Of a DNA stretch of 64,000 nt, positions 19,296 through 30,431 are shown piece by piece. The DNA lies in NCBI RefSeq assembly GCF_000069185.1, contig NC_010397.1, positions 2,232,001 through 2,296,000 of the forward strand. The letters run 5' to 3'. Source of the DNA: Mycobacteroides abscessus ATCC 19977. GTDB taxonomy: Bacteria; Actinomycetota; Actinomycetes; Mycobacteriales; Mycobacteriaceae. A program made the translations under genes and the position numbers. The notes under the pieces were generated by a model, which made no database searches, was not told the origin of the DNA, and worked only from the letters and a program-made list of their open reading frames with translations. Every line of letters starts with the position of its first letter. The stretch's first letter is position 1.

Positions 19296-19586
19296 TTATG
19301 CGCCCCACTTGGCTCCTTCGGCCATGTCGCGGGCGTTCATCGACAAGGTGTTGGTTTCGTGGGTGGAGCCCATGGCGCGGTAGGCGCGGATGAGTTCTTC
19401 CATGGCGGTGTTCCACTGGGCCTGCCAGGCGGCCTGGCTCATCGAGGTATCACCGTGCCAGGCCGCCTGCAGGGAGGCCTGCTGGGCGGCCAGGTCAGCA
19501 CCCAGTGCGGTCAGCACCCCCGAGTAGGTGTTCATCTCACCGGCGTGGGCCAGCATCGCGGGGTAGTTGAAAGTAATCTGCGACAT
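19296..19586 (-). CDS. esxH: ESX-3 secreted WXG100 protein EsxH
   Basis: A 96-residue helical hairpin protein, the standard EsxH length, starting [11 protein letters not shown] and with the turn motif AWHGDTS (WxG). It pairs with EsxG and is secreted by ESX-3; in M. tuberculosis the pair acts in iron/zinc acquisition and host interaction. The start at 19586 was set from the conserved N-terminus; the open frame continues upstream without relation to the family. Confidence 0.95.
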   Translation of the reverse strand: MSQITFNYPAMLAHAGEMNTYSGVLTALGADLAAQQASLQAAWHGDTSMSQAAWQAQWNTAMEELIRAYRAMGSTHETNTLSMNARDMAEGAKWGA

Positions 19587-19608
19587 TTCTCTGTCCTGTC
19601 TGTTGGGG

Positions 19609-19902
19609 TTAGACGCCGACGTAACGGCTGGCGGCGGCGGCGTCCTCGGCCACATAGGTGGCCGCGGCATCACCGAGGTTGACCTGCGCGATATCCAGCA
19701 GCGCGTTGACCTTGGCCGCTACCTCCACAAACCGGGCATGAGCGGCCTGGAACGCCACCGAGGACTCACCCACATGAAACGCCTGCGCCGACAACGCCGC
19801 CGACTCCGCCTGCGAAATCGTCGAACGCATCAACGCCGTCTTGGCTGCGAAGGTGCCCTCGGCGGCCACCAGAGCGGGAATGTGTGCGTCAAGCAAACTC
19901 AT
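19609..19902 (-). CDS. esxG: ESX-3 secreted WXG100-like protein EsxG
   Basis: A 97-residue partner of EsxH. It lacks a classical WxG at the hairpin turn and has FHVGES there, as other EsxG proteins do. It carries the C-terminal export motif YxxxD (YVAED). It is encoded 22 bases before esxH and 60 bases after the PPE gene stop. The EsxG-EsxH heterodimer is the signature substrate of ESX-3. Confidence 0.95.
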   Translation of the reverse strand: MSLLDAHIPALVAAEGTFAAKTALMRSTISQAESAALSAQAFHVGESSVAFQAAHARFVEVAAKVNALLDIAQVNLGDAAATYVAEDAAAASRYVGV

Positions 19903-19962
19903 AAGATGCTCTCCTTATTCTCTGTTACTTCGTCGTGTATTGCGTCGTACTTCTGTGGCGGA

Positions 19963-21534
19963 TCAGGTGCTCGCCCCCCTTTCCCCGGGCGGCCAGTCCT
20001 CATCCGGTGCTGGCACGGAAGGGGCTCTATCGGGGTCTGGCTCGGGGTCGGTGCCCCAGCTGGTAGGAAGCATCGGCACGGTGCGAGTTCCGTCCATCTC
20101 CGAGGCGGCCTCGCGTTCGATCAAACCGGCCGCGCTTGTCGTCGATGTGGTCCGGGGGAGCGTGCCGGCGAAGCCAAGCTGTCCAGCCCCGCGGCCCGAG
20201 GCCCCGACTCCGGCGGTGTGCCGGGTCGCCGGCTCCGAAAAGTCCGGGTCCACCGGCGAGTTCATGTCCATGAACTGCGGTGCAGGATCTTTGATCCGGG
20301 CGCCGCGCTTGCGGCGCGCGCGTGAGCGTGCCGAGGCGGCAGCCGCGGCGGCGGCAGAGATTCCGGCCGCCGGCGCCTTGGCGCCGCTGCCCTCATTGAG
20401 CGTCGGCCCAAACCTTGCCGCCGGTGGATCCTCCTGCACCGCGTACACCATGTAAGCCGGTGTGGCGGCCGCCGCGGCCGGCGAAGCGGGTGCGTTGGCC
20501 GGTGTCGCCGGTGCGTTGGCAGGTGTGGCCGGTGCGCCACCGCCACCGGGCATTCCGCCCATCGCAAATGGCTGCTGCTGAGGTGAACTACGTTCCACTC
20601 GCGCCTGTTGCGGCGCGGGTTCGTCGGCGGGTGCATCGGCCTCGACTGGAACCGGATTAACCAACTGGGCCAAGCCCACCAAGAGTAGCGGCAGCCACAG
20701 TGGGGCCGACAACATGACGCCCCAGAAGGTGAACCCGAAGGGAATGAAGAACGCCTCGTATGCGATGAAGAACAGCAACGGGCCCCAGGCCACCAGCGCC
20801 TCAAGCGGATTACGCATGAAGTCCTGCAAGATCTTCTGCAGGGTGCCCAGTGGGTCGCTGAAGAATTCCTGGATCTGCCGCATGAGCTTGTCGAAGAAGC
20901 TCTCGCTGTCGTCTAGCGCCATACCGGATTCGGCGGCCTGTGCCTGGGCGGCCATGCCCGACATATCGGCCGACATGCGGGACATTTCGCCGCCGGGTGC
21001 CATGATCGTCGGGGCGGGCGGCGTGGGCGCCACCGATGTGACGGCGGCAGTCGAGACACCTTGGTAGACGCCCATGGTGGTGGCGGCCTGAATCCACATC
21101 CGGATGTAGTCGGCCTCGTTCAGCGCGATGGGAATGGTGTTGATACCAAAGAAGTTGGTGGCCAGCAGCACTCCGTGGATCATGTGGTTGGCGGCCAGCT
21201 CGGCCAGGGTGGGCATGGCCGCCAGGGCGGTGGTGTAGGCAGCGGCGCTGGTTTCGTGCAGCACGGCGTTGGTGGCGCTCATCGCACTCTGCTGGGTCAG
21301 CCAGGCCAGGTAAGGGGCGTGACTGGCAACGTATTGTGCCGCGCTGGGTCCCTGCCAGGACCCGGAGCCGGTGGCGGCAAGCAGTTGTGTCAGCTCCGTT
21401 GCGGCAGTGGTGTATTGCACCGAGAGCGCCTGCCATTGCGCGGCAGCGGCCAGCAGTGCGCCCGGCCCGGGTCCGGCGCTCAGCAGCGCCGAGTGGACCT
21501 CGGGGGGAGAAGCCATCCAAATCGGAGCCGACAC
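19963..21534 (-). CDS. ppe4: ESX-3 PPE protein (PPE4 equivalent)
   Basis: A 523-residue PPE protein. The N-terminal about 180 residues form the PPE domain with PPE at residues 10-12 and the WxG element SWQGPSA. The middle holds two or three hydrophobic segments, and the C-terminal third is low-complexity Ala/Pro plus a conserved basic patch [17 protein letters not shown]. It follows the PE gene by five bases, so the PE/PPE pair is probably made together, bound by EspG3 and exported by ESX-3. A second full-length paralogue occurs at 51437-52948. Confidence 0.92.
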   Translation of the reverse strand: MSAPIWMASPPEVHSALLSAGPGPGALLAAAAQWQALSVQYTTAATELTQLLAATGSGSWQGPSAAQYVASHAPYLAWLTQQSAMSATNAVLHETSAAAYTTALAAMPTLAELAANHMIHGVLLATNFFGINTIPIALNEADYIRMWIQAATTMGVYQGVSTAAVTSVAPTPPAPTIMAPGGEMSRMSADMSGMAAQAQAAESGMALDDSESFFDKLMRQIQEFFSDPLGTLQKILQDFMRNPLEALVAWGPLLFFIAYEAFFIPFGFTFWGVMLSAPLWLPLLLVGLAQLVNPVPVEADAPADEPAPQQARVERSSPQQQPFAMGGMPGGGGAPATPANAPATPANAPASPAAAAATPAYMVYAVQEDPPAARFGPTLNEGSGAKAPAAGISAAAAAAASARSRARRKRGARIKDPAPQFMDMNSPVDPDFSEPATRHTAGVGASGRGAGQLGFAGTLPRTTSTTSAAGLIEREAASEMDGTRTVPMLPTSWGTDPEPDPDRAPSVPAPDEDWPPGERGAST

Positions 21535-21539
21535 CGGTG

Positions 21540-21848
21540 TTAACCCCGCGCGATCATGTACGCCGCGGCGGCCTGCATGTCCCCGGTGGTGTAGCTGGCC
21601 GCGGACTCCGACACACCGAGTCCGGCCCGGCCCAGCTCCTCGACGGCCTGGGCAGCCACACCGCTGTGCTCGATGCCGCGGGCGCTAAAGCCCGCCGCGG
21701 TTTCCAGCGACACCGGATCGGCCGCCGGGGGCACGACCGCACCGATCACCGGTGCGGCCGCGGCGTGGGCGGCGGCCAGACGCGCGGTGAGCGCCTCCAC
21801 TGCCGCACTGGTGGCGGTCAGACCTTCCGGAACGACGTTGAGATTCAT
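21540..21848 (-). CDS. pe5: ESX-3 PE protein (PE5 equivalent)
   Basis: A 102-residue PE-only protein, NLNVVPEGL at the N-terminus, with two long helices and the type VII export motif YxxxD (YTTGD) near the C-terminus. It is the partner of the adjacent PPE protein. The gene overlaps the eccC3 stop by four bases. This is the only PE gene in the window, so the second PPE protein either shares it or uses a partner encoded elsewhere. Confidence 0.93.
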   Translation of the reverse strand: MNLNVVPEGLTATSAAVEALTARLAAAHAAAAPVIGAVVPPAADPVSLETAAGFSARGIEHSGVAAQAVEELGRAGLGVSESAASYTTGDMQAAAAYMIARG

Positions 21849-24800
21849 CGTGGGTACTCCCTTCCCTGAGCAGCATGCTCACTGACGAGTGGATTAACGG
21901 TCTGTACATACGTTGGAACATCGTTGTCGGACAACAAGATTCCGCGTCCTGCGGGCAGCCGCTCGAAGCGATGTCCGCGGATGCGCCCCCCGTCCTGCGG
22001 GCTGCCGCTGAGCATCAGGGTGTTGGCCTGCAACTCATGGAAGCGGCGCAGCATGGGGTTGGTCATCAGGATGTGGCCCGAACCGGTGGCCCGTGCGGTG
22101 ATGATCACCCGTAGGCCAAGCTCGCGGGCCTCGGCGAGCAGCCCGGTGATCGGATTCCAGGGGCGCTGCCCGATGTAGGGACCGCTCACGGCAGGCGCAT
22201 CGGGGATCTGGTCCACGTCATCGATGATCAGGTAGTGCCGCTGTGCGGTGACTCCGCGCGACACCCAACTGTGCAGTTCCTCTGGAGACAGCCCAGCCGG
22301 TGGTCGCCGCTTCTCCAGTAGGGCACCCAGGCCCAGCATCGCCGGGGTGATCCGATCGATGTTGGGGGTGTACTCGTTCTCCGGGAACAGCGGTTCGTCG
22401 ACCAGATGCAGACGCCGGTCCAGGACGGTGAACGCCACCTGATCGGGTGTTGAGTGCTCGCGGACTGTTCGGATGATGTGACGCAACAGTGTTGTCTTGC
22501 CGGATCCGGTGTCGCCCAGCACCATCAAGAGCGGGTTGTGGGAGAAGTCGAGCGCCACCGGTGCCAGATCCTGTTCCCGCTGGCCGATGACAACTTGTTC
22601 GCGCCCCGGGTACAGCGGACCGATGGCGCCGGGTGCCAGGTCTGCCGGCAGCAGCCGGACGGCAGGTGCCTTGGCGCCGGGGTAGTTGGCGTTGACCGAA
22701 TCCACCGTCTTGGCGTCGGAGGCGGCGAACAGGAAGTGCTCGGCTTGCATGGTCAGGCCGCGGCCCGGCTGATCGTGCGGAACGCTCTCGGCAGGCCGAC
22801 GCAGCGCGCCCGGTACCCGCACATTGCTGTCCGCCGAGTCGTGCAGCTTGAGTTCGAGACGCAGCCCCAGCGAGTCGCGCATCGCCAGCGGCACTTCGAT
22901 CCAGTTCGGTGTCGTGATCACGACATGGATGCCGTACGACAATCCGGCGTTAGCCAGCTCGGTGAGCCTGGCGAGCAACGGGTTTCGAGTATTGAACTGA
23001 TCGGTGTTGTCACGGCTGAACGCGTACAGGTTGTCCACGATCAGGAAGGTCTCGCCGTAGCCGTCGTCCAGCGTGCGGTCGCTGTCACGCAAGGCACGTA
23101 GCTGGCTGACCGAGGCGATCCCGCGATCTCTGAACAATCGCTGCCGGTATGCCAGCAGCTGTTCCAGCTCGCCGAAGGTACGCCGGATGCGCTCGGGCTC
23201 GAGTGCGCTGGCGACGCTGCCGACGTGCGCCAGGCCGTCGAGTGCATGCAGCTGTCCGCCGCCGTAGTCGATGCAGTAGAACGTGACGTCGCGGGGGGAG
23301 TGCAGCGCGGCGGCCGAGAGCATGAATGTCTGCAGTGCCGTCGACTTACCGGACTTCGGACCACCGTGAATGATCACGTTCCCGGCCGCCGATGTCGCGT
23401 CGAAGATCAGTGGATCGCGACGCATCTGGAACGGCTTGTCGATTTCGCCGAGAGGCCAGCGTAGCTGTCGGGCCGGAAGTCCGGTCTCGTCGAGCACACT
23501 CGCCAGCGGTATCGCGGTGTCCAGTGGTGGTAGCCACAACTGCGGTGCGCGCGGCCCCACCTTGGCGAGCTGATCGCCAACGGTCGAGATCAGCTTGCGG
23601 GCCGGCTGGGCGGGCCGATCCGACCCGCCCTTGACGATCACCGTCGTGGGATCAGCGGCCACCGGCAGCGCGGTGAACTGCTTGGGCTGTGGGGTCGCCC
23701 GGATTTCCACGGTTGTGGTGGTTGACGGCGGTTCGTAAATACCGTCGACGTACGTGCTGCGGAACTTGATGGGAACCGCACCCGGAGCGGGCACCAGGAA
23801 CCCAACACCCTTGTGGTCCTTGCCCGATTCGATGTGATAGGCGTCCTCGGTGCCGATGATTTGGCGAGAGGCGCTGGGGCTGGCGACCTTCAAGCCGATG
23901 CGATATGAGGTGTTCTTGTCGATGTCCTTGATCTTGCCGACGTCCAGGGTCTGCGACGCGAACAGGATGTGGATACGGAAGGAGCGGCCCTTGCGCGCGA
24001 CGTAGTCGAACAGTTCGGCGTACTCCGGGTGGTCCTGGAGCATCAGGGTGAATTCGTCGGCAACGACGAAGAGCGTGGGAATCGGCGGCAGATCGTGTCC
24101 TGCGGCGATGGCCTCCTCATACTCACGGACCGAGTTGAAGGCACTGCCCTGCACATCGCGACCGGCCTGCTTGAGCAGGTTCTCGCGACGCGCCACCTCC
24201 CCCCGCAGCGTGTCGGCGAAACGATCTGCCAGAGAACGTTTTTCTGCCATGTTGGAGATCACGGCGACAACCTGCGGGAAGTCGCGGAAGATGTCGGCGC
24301 CCGCCTCACCCTTGAAATCGGCGTAGATGACGATCAGGCGGTCCGCCGAATGGGTCGCCAAGAGCGACAACAGAATCGACATGAGGGTCTGGGACTTACC
24401 GGAGCCCGTCATACCGATCATCAGACCGTGCGGCCCCATGCCGCCTTCGGCCTCATCCTTCAGGTCGAACATGAGCGGCTCGCCCGAGGATGTCACTCCG
24501 ATCGGCACGCGTAGTTCCTCGTCGCGGGAGCGCGGCGACCACAGCGCGGGCACGTCCAGCTGGGAAGCATCCTCGATGCCCAGCAGCGACGTGAAGGTCG
24601 CGCCTCCGGTGGCAGCGGATCGCAGCCCGGGATGTGTCGGATTTGAGTCCCAGCGCGAGAGCCGACGGGCCACATGCGAAGCGGTTCCGATCGTCAGCTG
24701 ATCGGCCTCGTCGATGTAAGGCTGCCAATCGTTGCCGTTCCACCGGGCGATACGTGCGCTTACACCGTTGCGGTTGACCTGCAAAACAGGGCGTTCGGGG

Positions 24801-25876
24801 TTTAGGTAGTCGGGCAGTTTGGTGGTGCCGTCGGCGCCATCGAGCCGCTGGATGACGGTGACTCCGTCCAATCCTGTCGCGGGAATCGGCGAATTGACGC
24901 CATTCAGGTCGTATGCCGGATCATCCAGGATGATCAGCAGGTGCTTGTGAGCGCCGGAGTCGGCGCCGAAGAGCTCGCGCTCGGTCAGCACCGGAGTGAG
25001 CGCCTCAAAGAGCTCGGCACCGGTGCGGCGCAGATAGCGTGCCGGACCAACGCCGTCGACCTCACCGCTGATATCCACGTGCGGAAGCCATTTGAGCCAA
25101 GACCATTCGGCGTCTTCCACACCGGGGCCCGCCATGGCCACCGTCAGTAGTGTCGGATCGTGGAAGGTAACGGCCTGCGCCACCCATGAGCGGATTGCGG
25201 CGCGAGCGATATCGTCGTCGCCGAACACCGTGATGCGCGAAACCTTGTTCAGATCAATACCGAGTGGGGCACTACGCACCGTACGCTGGGTATCCAGCAG
25301 ACCACGCAAAGCGCTGTGGCTCACCGGCTCCAGATCGATCTCGTCGGCGATGTCCTTGACCCGCACCGGGCTGGCCAACGGCACGTCGTGACGTCCGGCG
25401 CGGACCACCAGGTAATCGTCATCGCCGGGATCGCGCTCCCATTGGCGGCGGCTGCCGGGGACGGTGGTCAGCTCCTCCGGATCCGGGTGCGACCATTCCA
25501 GCGCCTTGCGCTGCGCAGCCGCGTGGGTGCGCAGGTTCTCGCGCACCACCGACAGGTACCTCAGGTAGTCGGCGCGCTCGGCATCCACCTCCTCGGTCCG
25601 AACCTTGTCACCGCCGCCGCGGTACAGCGCCGTCGCGGCCAGCAGCAGCACGAAGGGGAAGAACAGGGTCTGGGGGGAGATGAGCCGGATGCCCGAGGCC
25701 ACCAGCGCCACCACCATGCCGACGATCAGAATCACGATCACGACTGGCATGGCCCGCCGCAGGAAGGAGGGCGGCACCACCCGAGGCAGCTGCGGAGGCG
25801 CCTCGACGGTCACCGTGGCATCGGGTACTGCCGGGGGCGCTACGCGTCGATGGGGTTCGAAGATGAGACGGCTCAA
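21845..25876 (-). CDS. eccC3: ESX-3 FtsK/SpoIIIE-type ATPase EccC3
   Basis: A 1343-residue motor ATPase. Two membrane helices lie near the N-terminus ([19 protein letters not shown] and the next), then three ATPase domains with Walker A motifs GMTGSGKS near residue 490, GGPKSGKS near 840 and GDTGSGKT near 1125. It recognises export signals on Esx and PE substrates and powers secretion. The gene starts at a TTG that overlaps the eccB3 stop (TTGA), and its end overlaps the PE gene. Length and order match EccC3 as one polypeptide, not the split form of ESX-1. Confidence 0.95.
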   Translation of the reverse strand: MSRLIFEPHRRVAPPAVPDATVTVEAPPQLPRVVPPSFLRRAMPVVIVILIVGMVVALVASGIRLISPQTLFFPFVLLLAATALYRGGGDKVRTEEVDAERADYLRYLSVVRENLRTHAAAQRKALEWSHPDPEELTTVPGSRRQWERDPGDDDYLVVRAGRHDVPLASPVRVKDIADEIDLEPVSHSALRGLLDTQRTVRSAPLGIDLNKVSRITVFGDDDIARAAIRSWVAQAVTFHDPTLLTVAMAGPGVEDAEWSWLKWLPHVDISGEVDGVGPARYLRRTGAELFEALTPVLTERELFGADSGAHKHLLIILDDPAYDLNGVNSPIPATGLDGVTVIQRLDGADGTTKLPDYLNPERPVLQVNRNGVSARIARWNGNDWQPYIDEADQLTIGTASHVARRLSRWDSNPTHPGLRSAATGGATFTSLLGIEDASQLDVPALWSPRSRDEELRVPIGVTSSGEPLMFDLKDEAEGGMGPHGLMIGMTGSGKSQTLMSILLSLLATHSADRLIVIYADFKGEAGADIFRDFPQVVAVISNMAEKRSLADRFADTLRGEVARRENLLKQAGRDVQGSAFNSVREYEEAIAAGHDLPPIPTLFVVADEFTLMLQDHPEYAELFDYVARKGRSFRIHILFASQTLDVGKIKDIDKNTSYRIGLKVASPSASRQIIGTEDAYHIESGKDHKGVGFLVPAPGAVPIKFRSTYVDGIYEPPSTTTTVEIRATPQPKQFTALPVAADPTTVIVKGGSDRPAQPARKLISTVGDQLAKVGPRAPQLWLPPLDTAIPLASVLDETGLPARQLRWPLGEIDKPFQMRRDPLIFDATSAAGNVIIHGGPKSGKSTALQTFMLSAAALHSPRDVTFYCIDYGGGQLHALDGLAHVGSVASALEPERIRRTFGELEQLLAYRQRLFRDRGIASVSQLRALRDSDRTLDDGYGETFLIVDNLYAFSRDNTDQFNTRNPLLARLTELANAGLSYGIHVVITTPNWIEVPLAMRDSLGLRLELKLHDSADSNVRVPGALRRPAESVPHDQPGRGLTMQAEHFLFAASDAKTVDSVNANYPGAKAPAVRLLPADLAPGAIGPLYPGREQVVIGQREQDLAPVALDFSHNPLLMVLGDTGSGKTTLLRHIIRTVREHSTPDQVAFTVLDRRLHLVDEPLFPENEYTPNIDRITPAMLGLGALLEKRRPPAGLSPEELHSWVSRGVTAQRHYLIIDDVDQIPDAPAVSGPYIGQRPWNPITGLLAEARELGLRVIITARATGSGHILMTNPMLRRFHELQANTLMLSGSPQDGGRIRGHRFERLPAGRGILLSDNDVPTYVQTVNPLVSEHAAQGREYPR

Positions 25877-27438
25877 CGGGACTCCTGCGCATTCTGGGCA
25901 AGTTGGGTGTCGGTCTGGACGGGCACGGCCTGCCGATCGGTCGGGGTGAGGCTGTCGCGCGCCAGTAGGGCATCGGCGCGTGACAGCGACGGCCCGGAGG
26001 CGAACAGATCCAGAATTGACGAGGGAATGGTGAGTGCCGGCTTGTGCAAGCCGAGAGCCTCAAGGGTCTTGTCGCCCTCGGCTTCGGTGTCGATGCCATA
26101 GCGGACTCCGGTGTCGGATATCCACTGATATCCACCGCGGCCACCCGGCTGCACCAGGTACCCGGTGCCGGGGGCGATGGCTACCCGCGTGGGTGTGGCG
26201 GCGGGGGAGATCAGCTGCACGGTGTGGACCGAATCTGAAAGGGGCAGAACGGAACCCGCAAGCAGTGACCACGAATCGGCGGTGGCGTCGGCAGTTCTGG
26301 TGAACCGTGTGCACAGCACCGGATCCTCGTCGGCGGCCAGCGGCTTAACGGCGACGTTCGGGAACACGCGAGTATCGATCGCCGACGATGTCGGCAGGTG
26401 CGCGATCTGATCGGCGGTCAGCCGTGGCGGCTGCTCCAGCCCGTAGGAGTTGGCGTTGCGCAGAGCCGAGGCGATGACCGGTGAAATCTGTTGCACGCCG
26501 TCGGTAAGCACCGCGTAGTGCACCGGAGTGTTATCGGTCGAGTAGCTCACCAGCACCGAGCCGATGGGTGCCGCAACCGGTAGCGGGTAGGAGGTGGGCG
26601 CCCCGGCCCCCGCGATAGCGGGGATCACGAGTGCCGGAGCCTCGGGTATGGCGTTGAGCAGACGAGTGGTGACAGGACGCACCGCGGGCGGCGCCGTGAA
26701 GCCGAGGGCGCTCGTGACGGCGACATCTCCGAGATTGAGGGCACTGCGCTTACCGTCCCACAGCAGCCAGGTGCCGGCCTCGGAGGACACCACGGCGGCG
26801 CGGTCGCGCGGTAAGTCGGCGGCCTTGTCGCCGTCGGTATCCAGCGGGCCGGCGATGACCGTGACGCTGCGGTTATCGGTGCTGGTTTGGCCGGCCTCGC
26901 ACACCGCCCAGGCGGCGTCGGTGGCCTTGGCCTGCACCATGCGTTCCGGGGCGCCCGGAATGCCGATCAGGTTGCCGCGTGGGAACTTGTCGAGTTGAGT
27001 GCTCTTGACCATGGTCGGGTCGGCCGCCTTACCGGCAATCAGGCGAGCCGAGGTGAGGTTGAGCACCGGGTGCAGGTTGTCACCAACACGCACATAGAGC
27101 GCGGCCGTGGAACGGTCGGCCAGAATCGGGTCGGTTCCGGCGATACCGGACGGCCGCAGCAGGCTGAACACGAAGCATCCGACCAGGCCGGTGACGACGA
27201 CGACCGCCCCCATGCCGAAGGCGCGCGATTGGGTGCGCAGCGGATCCACGAGCATCCGGGCATCGTGCAGCGCTACACCGGATGCGATGCGCCGCATGAC
27301 AAATCGCCACCCGGTGACCTGATGGCCGGTAACGAATCCGCGGCGGTACTTCAGCGGTTCGGGGTTCTCGCTGGCCGGAGTGCGTGACGCGAAGGCCCGG
27401 CGCTCGGAGTTCGCGTTGTTGTCTCGATTGTCGCTCAT
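25873..27438 (-). CDS. eccB3: ESX-3 core component EccB3
   Basis: A 521-residue protein with a cytosolic N-terminus containing the conserved [15 protein letters not shown] stretch, one membrane helix near residue 85 and a large periplasmic domain with repeats. EccB forms the periplasmic part of the ESX membrane complex. The gene overlaps eccA3 by four bases (ATGA) and eccC3 similarly, so the three should be translationally coupled. Confidence 0.94.
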   Translation of the reverse strand: MSDNRDNNANSERRAFASRTPASENPEPLKYRRGFVTGHQVTGWRFVMRRIASGVALHDARMLVDPLRTQSRAFGMGAVVVVTGLVGCFVFSLLRPSGIAGTDPILADRSTAALYVRVGDNLHPVLNLTSARLIAGKAADPTMVKSTQLDKFPRGNLIGIPGAPERMVQAKATDAAWAVCEAGQTSTDNRSVTVIAGPLDTDGDKAADLPRDRAAVVSSEAGTWLLWDGKRSALNLGDVAVTSALGFTAPPAVRPVTTRLLNAIPEAPALVIPAIAGAGAPTSYPLPVAAPIGSVLVSYSTDNTPVHYAVLTDGVQQISPVIASALRNANSYGLEQPPRLTADQIAHLPTSSAIDTRVFPNVAVKPLAADEDPVLCTRFTRTADATADSWSLLAGSVLPLSDSVHTVQLISPAATPTRVAIAPGTGYLVQPGGRGGYQWISDTGVRYGIDTEAEGDKTLEALGLHKPALTIPSSILDLFASGPSLSRADALLARDSLTPTDRQAVPVQTDTQLAQNAQESR

Positions 27439-29297
27439 TTCTTGACCGACGCCCCCGAGGCCGAAAGTCCAAGGCCGGCGACGATGGCCTCGACAGAGGC
27501 CCGCACATCTTCGACGGTGACCGTCATAAGGTCGTCATCGCTGAACTCTTCTGCGCCTGAATTATCAAGGCGGTGTTCACGTTCCTCCTCGGAGCGTTCA
27601 ACAACGTTACGAACGAAACGGCCGTTACCGGCCACATCGATGCTGCGGCGTGCGATACCGCGGGTATCCGGAGCCTCCGCGGCGCACATCGCGGAGAAGG
27701 CGGTGAGCAGCTCGGCCTCCGCGCCCTCGTCGAACTTGCTGTCCCGAACAGACGCCATCGCCGCGGCGATCTCGACGAGTTCGGACGGTGCGTATGAAGG
27801 GAAGTTGATTGATCTCGTGAAACGAGAGCGCAGACCTTCGTTGGTATCCAGGAACTGATCCAGCTCTGCGCGGTACCCGGCGACGATCACGACCAAACGG
27901 TCGCGATCGTTTTCCATCCGGGCCAGCAGGGTGTCGATGGCCACCAAACCGAAGTCGTTCTTGGCGCCGGTCGATACCAGGGCGTACGCCTCATCGAGGA
28001 ACAGGACGCCATCCAGAGCACTGTCGATGACGGCGTTGGTCTTGGCCTCGGTCTCACCGATGTGCTGCCCGATGAGATCGGCACGGTGTACTTCGCGGAC
28101 ATTCTCGCGCTTGAGAAGGCCCAGGCCACAATAGATCTTGGCGACCACGCGGGCGATGGTGGTCTTACCGGTGCCGGGAGGACCCGCGAACACCAAGTGA
28201 TGCGTGCGGTGACCGACGGCGAGCCCGCGGTCCTGACGGCGCAACGCCATTGCCACCGAACTCTTGAGTCGGGCGACCTGGTCCTTGACCTGTTCCAGAC
28301 CGATGAACTCGCTGAGCTGCTGCTCGGCCTCGGCCAGCAGGATCGCCTTGCGCTCATGGGCCTCGGGATCGATGAAGTCCTCTTCGCTGGGTTCGGTTTC
28401 GGGGTCCCAGGGGTCGGTGCGAGCGGCGATGCGGGCGGAGGTCGTGGTGTGCAGTCCTACGCTCGGATCGGTGAGCGCATGCTCGATCTCGGCGTTCTCC
28501 GGATTGGCGGCATACAGATCCTGAAGCACCTCGGTAGCGGTCTCCTCGTCACCGTGGTGGCGCAGATTCAGAGCCTTGGCGAGAGCACCATCGGTCGCCG
28601 CCACTTCGATTGGGCCACTGGGGTCTTCGAGGTAGGACAGTGCAGGATTGACCATGCCGAGCTTGGCGAGCGCGATGCCCAGGGTGATCCGCACGGCATG
28701 GGATGTCGTGGGGTCCAGCGACTCATCGGTGACCACGGGAGTCAGCAGCGAGACCACATCGGCCCACCGCTGGGCCCGGTTCTGCATGGCGACGGCGACC
28801 CACCGGGCGTTGAACCACCCCGGGCGCCGCGCGGTCACGGCGGCGATCAGCTCGTTGGCCTTGTCGTACTCACCCTTGTCCACGAGTGCCGCCGCGTAGG
28901 CCAGGTGATAGTCGTCGGGGCCGCCGGCGCGAAACTCGAGGTACAGCCCGGTGTCGTAGGTGAAGGTGAGGTCGCCGGGATGCAGGTTGACCGCATGCTG
29001 GAGGTGACCCGCGGTGGCGGTGGTCTCTGAGATGGCTTCCAGGACGTCGACGGTGGCACCGCCGGCGGCCGCGAGGCCGACCCACACATCACACTGGTCT
29101 TGAGCGGTACGGCACAGCGACGTGAAGCCATAGCGCGCTGCCGGCAAATCGGCGGGACGCCGCCTGTCGTTGACGGAGAGGCCTAGCGCCCGACAGCACG
29201 TCGCGAATCGGCTCTCCAATTCGGGGTCGATGCGCGTCGCCGAGGCCACATCCTGGGCCGCCCAACCGCGCTGACCAACTCGTTCACGAATATCCAC
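27435..29297 (-). CDS. eccA3: ESX-3 cytosolic AAA+ ATPase EccA3
   Basis: A 620-residue protein with an N-terminal TPR-like half containing the conserved RFATCCRALG and a C-terminal CbxX/CfqX-type AAA+ domain: Walker A GPPGTGKTT near residue 373 and Walker B VLFLDEAYAL near 430. EccA proteins act in the cytosol, probably recycling EspG from PPE substrates. It is the first gene of the ESX-3 operon and starts at a GTG. The divergent regulatory region upstream contains three IdeR-like boxes, so the whole operon is expected to be induced in low iron. Confidence 0.93.
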   Translation of the reverse strand: MDIRERVGQRGWAAQDVASATRIDPELESRFATCCRALGLSVNDRRRPADLPAARYGFTSLCRTAQDQCDVWVGLAAAGGATVDVLEAISETTATAGHLQHAVNLHPGDLTFTYDTGLYLEFRAGGPDDYHLAYAAALVDKGEYDKANELIAAVTARRPGWFNARWVAVAMQNRAQRWADVVSLLTPVVTDESLDPTTSHAVRITLGIALAKLGMVNPALSYLEDPSGPIEVAATDGALAKALNLRHHGDEETATEVLQDLYAANPENAEIEHALTDPSVGLHTTTSARIAARTDPWDPETEPSEEDFIDPEAHERKAILLAEAEQQLSEFIGLEQVKDQVARLKSSVAMALRRQDRGLAVGHRTHHLVFAGPPGTGKTTIARVVAKIYCGLGLLKRENVREVHRADLIGQHIGETEAKTNAVIDSALDGVLFLDEAYALVSTGAKNDFGLVAIDTLLARMENDRDRLVVIVAGYRAELDQFLDTNEGLRSRFTRSINFPSYAPSELVEIAAAMASVRDSKFDEGAEAELLTAFSAMCAAEAPDTRGIARRSIDVAGNGRFVRNVVERSEEEREHRLDNSGAEEFSDDDLMTVTVEDVRASVEAIVAGLGLSASGASVKK

Positions 29298-29543
29298 TTA
29301 CAGCCCTTCACCCGATCGACACGCTCGCTGATTGGAGTAGTCGGCTCGCGAACGTGATTGGTTCCTGACGTAGCTCGCTTGAGCTGTCAGCAAATTTTTG
29401 ACAGATCGCCTGCTGCTGCCGGCGTATGCTCCGTGATGTTGGAGATGGTTAAGCCGGTACTCCAGATCGAGGGCCGAGCATCGCGGTGTGACTGCCGCCA
29501 CACCCGGGCGTTCGAGTTGACCAACTCGCTCGCGAGTACTCAT
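29298..29543 (-). pseudogene. Short open frame resembling a degenerate copy of the eccA3 5' end
   Basis: An 81-codon frame whose TAA is immediately followed by the GTG of eccA3. It has its own Shine-Dalgarno-like AAAGGCGG four bases before its ATG. Aligned without gaps to EccA3 it shares RERVGQ at residues 4-9 and Leu27, Glu28 and Arg30, and the DNA around both starts is alike, including the purine-rich leader. After that the similarity fades. I read it as a decayed partial duplication of the eccA3 start, or a translated leader peptide coupled to eccA3. No function can be assigned. Confidence 0.35.
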
Positions 29544-29586
29544 CTACCGCCTTTATTCATGGCACCGTTGCTTGTTCGGCAAGAGA

Positions 29587-29605
29587 TTAGCATTCCCTTA
29601 CCTAA
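29587..29605. promoter_or_regulatory. IdeR-like iron box 1, ESX-3 side
   Basis: TTAGCATTCCCTTACCTAA matches 13 of 19 positions of the published IdeR consensus TTAGGTTAGGCTAACCTAA, counted by eye. Both outer half-site ends, TTAG and ACCTAA, are intact. Confidence 0.6.
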
Positions 29606-29611
29606 GTGTCG

Positions 29612-29630
29612 ATAGCTAACCCTAGCCTTA
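29612..29630. promoter_or_regulatory. IdeR-like iron box 2
   Basis: ATAGCTAACCCTAGCCTTA matches 12 of 19 consensus positions. It begins exactly 25 bases after box 1. Weak alone, but its tandem placement supports it. Confidence 0.45.
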
Positions 29631-29645
29631 TTCTGAGGGGCATAG

Positions 29646-29664
29646 TTAGGCTAGCCTAAACTAA
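29646..29664. promoter_or_regulatory. IdeR-like iron box 3, proximal to the siderophore-interacting protein gene
   Basis: TTAGGCTAGCCTAAACTAA matches 16 of 19 consensus positions, the best in the window, and contains the perfect palindrome TTAGGCTAGCCTAA. It ends 29 bases before the ATG at 29694. Confidence 0.75.
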
Positions 29665-29693
29665 TCGCTACGGTGACGAATCGAGGGTGTGTA

Positions 29694-30407
29694 ATGCCGA
29701 ACACAGTGACGCAACCGACACGTGGATGGCAGGGAGCCGTCCTCAAATTGTTCCGAGTCGGCGACTACCAGCTAACAGTTACGGGGCGTAGCGAACTGAC
29801 GGATCACTATGTGCGAATCAGCTTCGCGGCGGGTGGGTTGCTGCGCCGCCGTGAAGCTCACCCCACTATGTGGATCCGGTTGTGGTTCTCGGACGGGGAG
29901 AAGCTGCATCAACGTGCATACACACTGGTCAACCCCGATTCGGTGGCTGATACCACCGATATCGAATTCGCATTGCACGACGGGCTGGCCGCGGATTGGG
30001 CGCGGACGGCGCGCAGCGGCGACACCATCGAGGGGACCGTCCTGGGCAGTAGCTTCGCGCTCCCGGAACCGTCTCCTCGCGGCTACGTGATCGTTGGCGA
30101 CACCGCATCGCTACCCGCGATCAACTCGCTGCTCGCGGCGATCGGGAACCGCCCGGCCACGATATTTCTGGAAGCCGCCCATGAGAGCGACAAGACGCTA
30201 CCCGTCGCCCGCGAAGTGGTCTGGGTAGATCGCGACGGCGGTCTACCGCTCGTCGACGTTGTGCGTGCCGCGGCCTTCGACGCCTCGGGATACTTCGCGT
30301 GGGTCGCTTGTGACACCCGGACCACCCGGCACGTCGCTCGTGTCCTCAAGGACGACTACGGCATCCCGCGCCGTTCGATGAAGGTCCAGGCCTACTGGAT
30401 GGCATAG
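29694..30407 (+). CDS. Siderophore-interacting FAD-binding protein (ferric-siderophore reductase)
   Basis: A 237-residue protein of the SIP/ViuB family. The N-terminal FAD-binding barrel has RAYTLVNP (the RxYT flavin motif), and the C-terminal NAD(P)-binding part ends with the family-typical RRSMKVQAYWMA. Family members reduce ferric siderophores in the cytosol to release iron. ATG 29694 is chosen over GTG 29673 because GAGGG lies at the right distance before it and it leaves room after IdeR box 3. The neighbouring iron boxes and mycobactin genes make ferri-mycobactin or ferri-carboxymycobactin the likely substrate. Confidence 0.87.
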   Translation: MPNTVTQPTRGWQGAVLKLFRVGDYQLTVTGRSELTDHYVRISFAAGGLLRRREAHPTMWIRLWFSDGEKLHQRAYTLVNPDSVADTTDIEFALHDGLAADWARTARSGDTIEGTVLGSSFALPEPSPRGYVIVGDTASLPAINSLLAAIGNRPATIFLEAAHESDKTLPVAREVVWVDRDGGLPLVDVVRAAAFDASGYFAWVACDTRTTRHVARVLKDDYGIPRRSMKVQAYWMA

Positions 30408-30431
30408 GGCCGGCGGCGCACCCGATCCGTT

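Larger units (their letters stand above)
29544..29693. promoter_or_regulatory. Divergent promoter region between ESX-3 and the siderophore-interacting protein gene
   Basis: This stretch holds no gene. It carries three IdeR-like iron boxes (listed separately) within about 80 bases and must contain promoters for both the ESX-3 operon on the minus strand and the siderophore-interacting flavoprotein on the plus strand. The dense box array is consistent with tight repression by iron-loaded IdeR. Confidence 0.7.

Noticed and set aside
25316..26101. A 261-codon plus-strand open frame spanning the eccB3-eccC3 junction
   Set aside because: Shadow of two coupled ESX-3 genes; His/Arg-rich product without any domain.
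28062..29030. A 322-codon plus-strand open frame inside eccA3
   Set aside because: Antisense to conserved TPR and AAA+ coding sequence; low-complexity Gly/Leu product without motifs.
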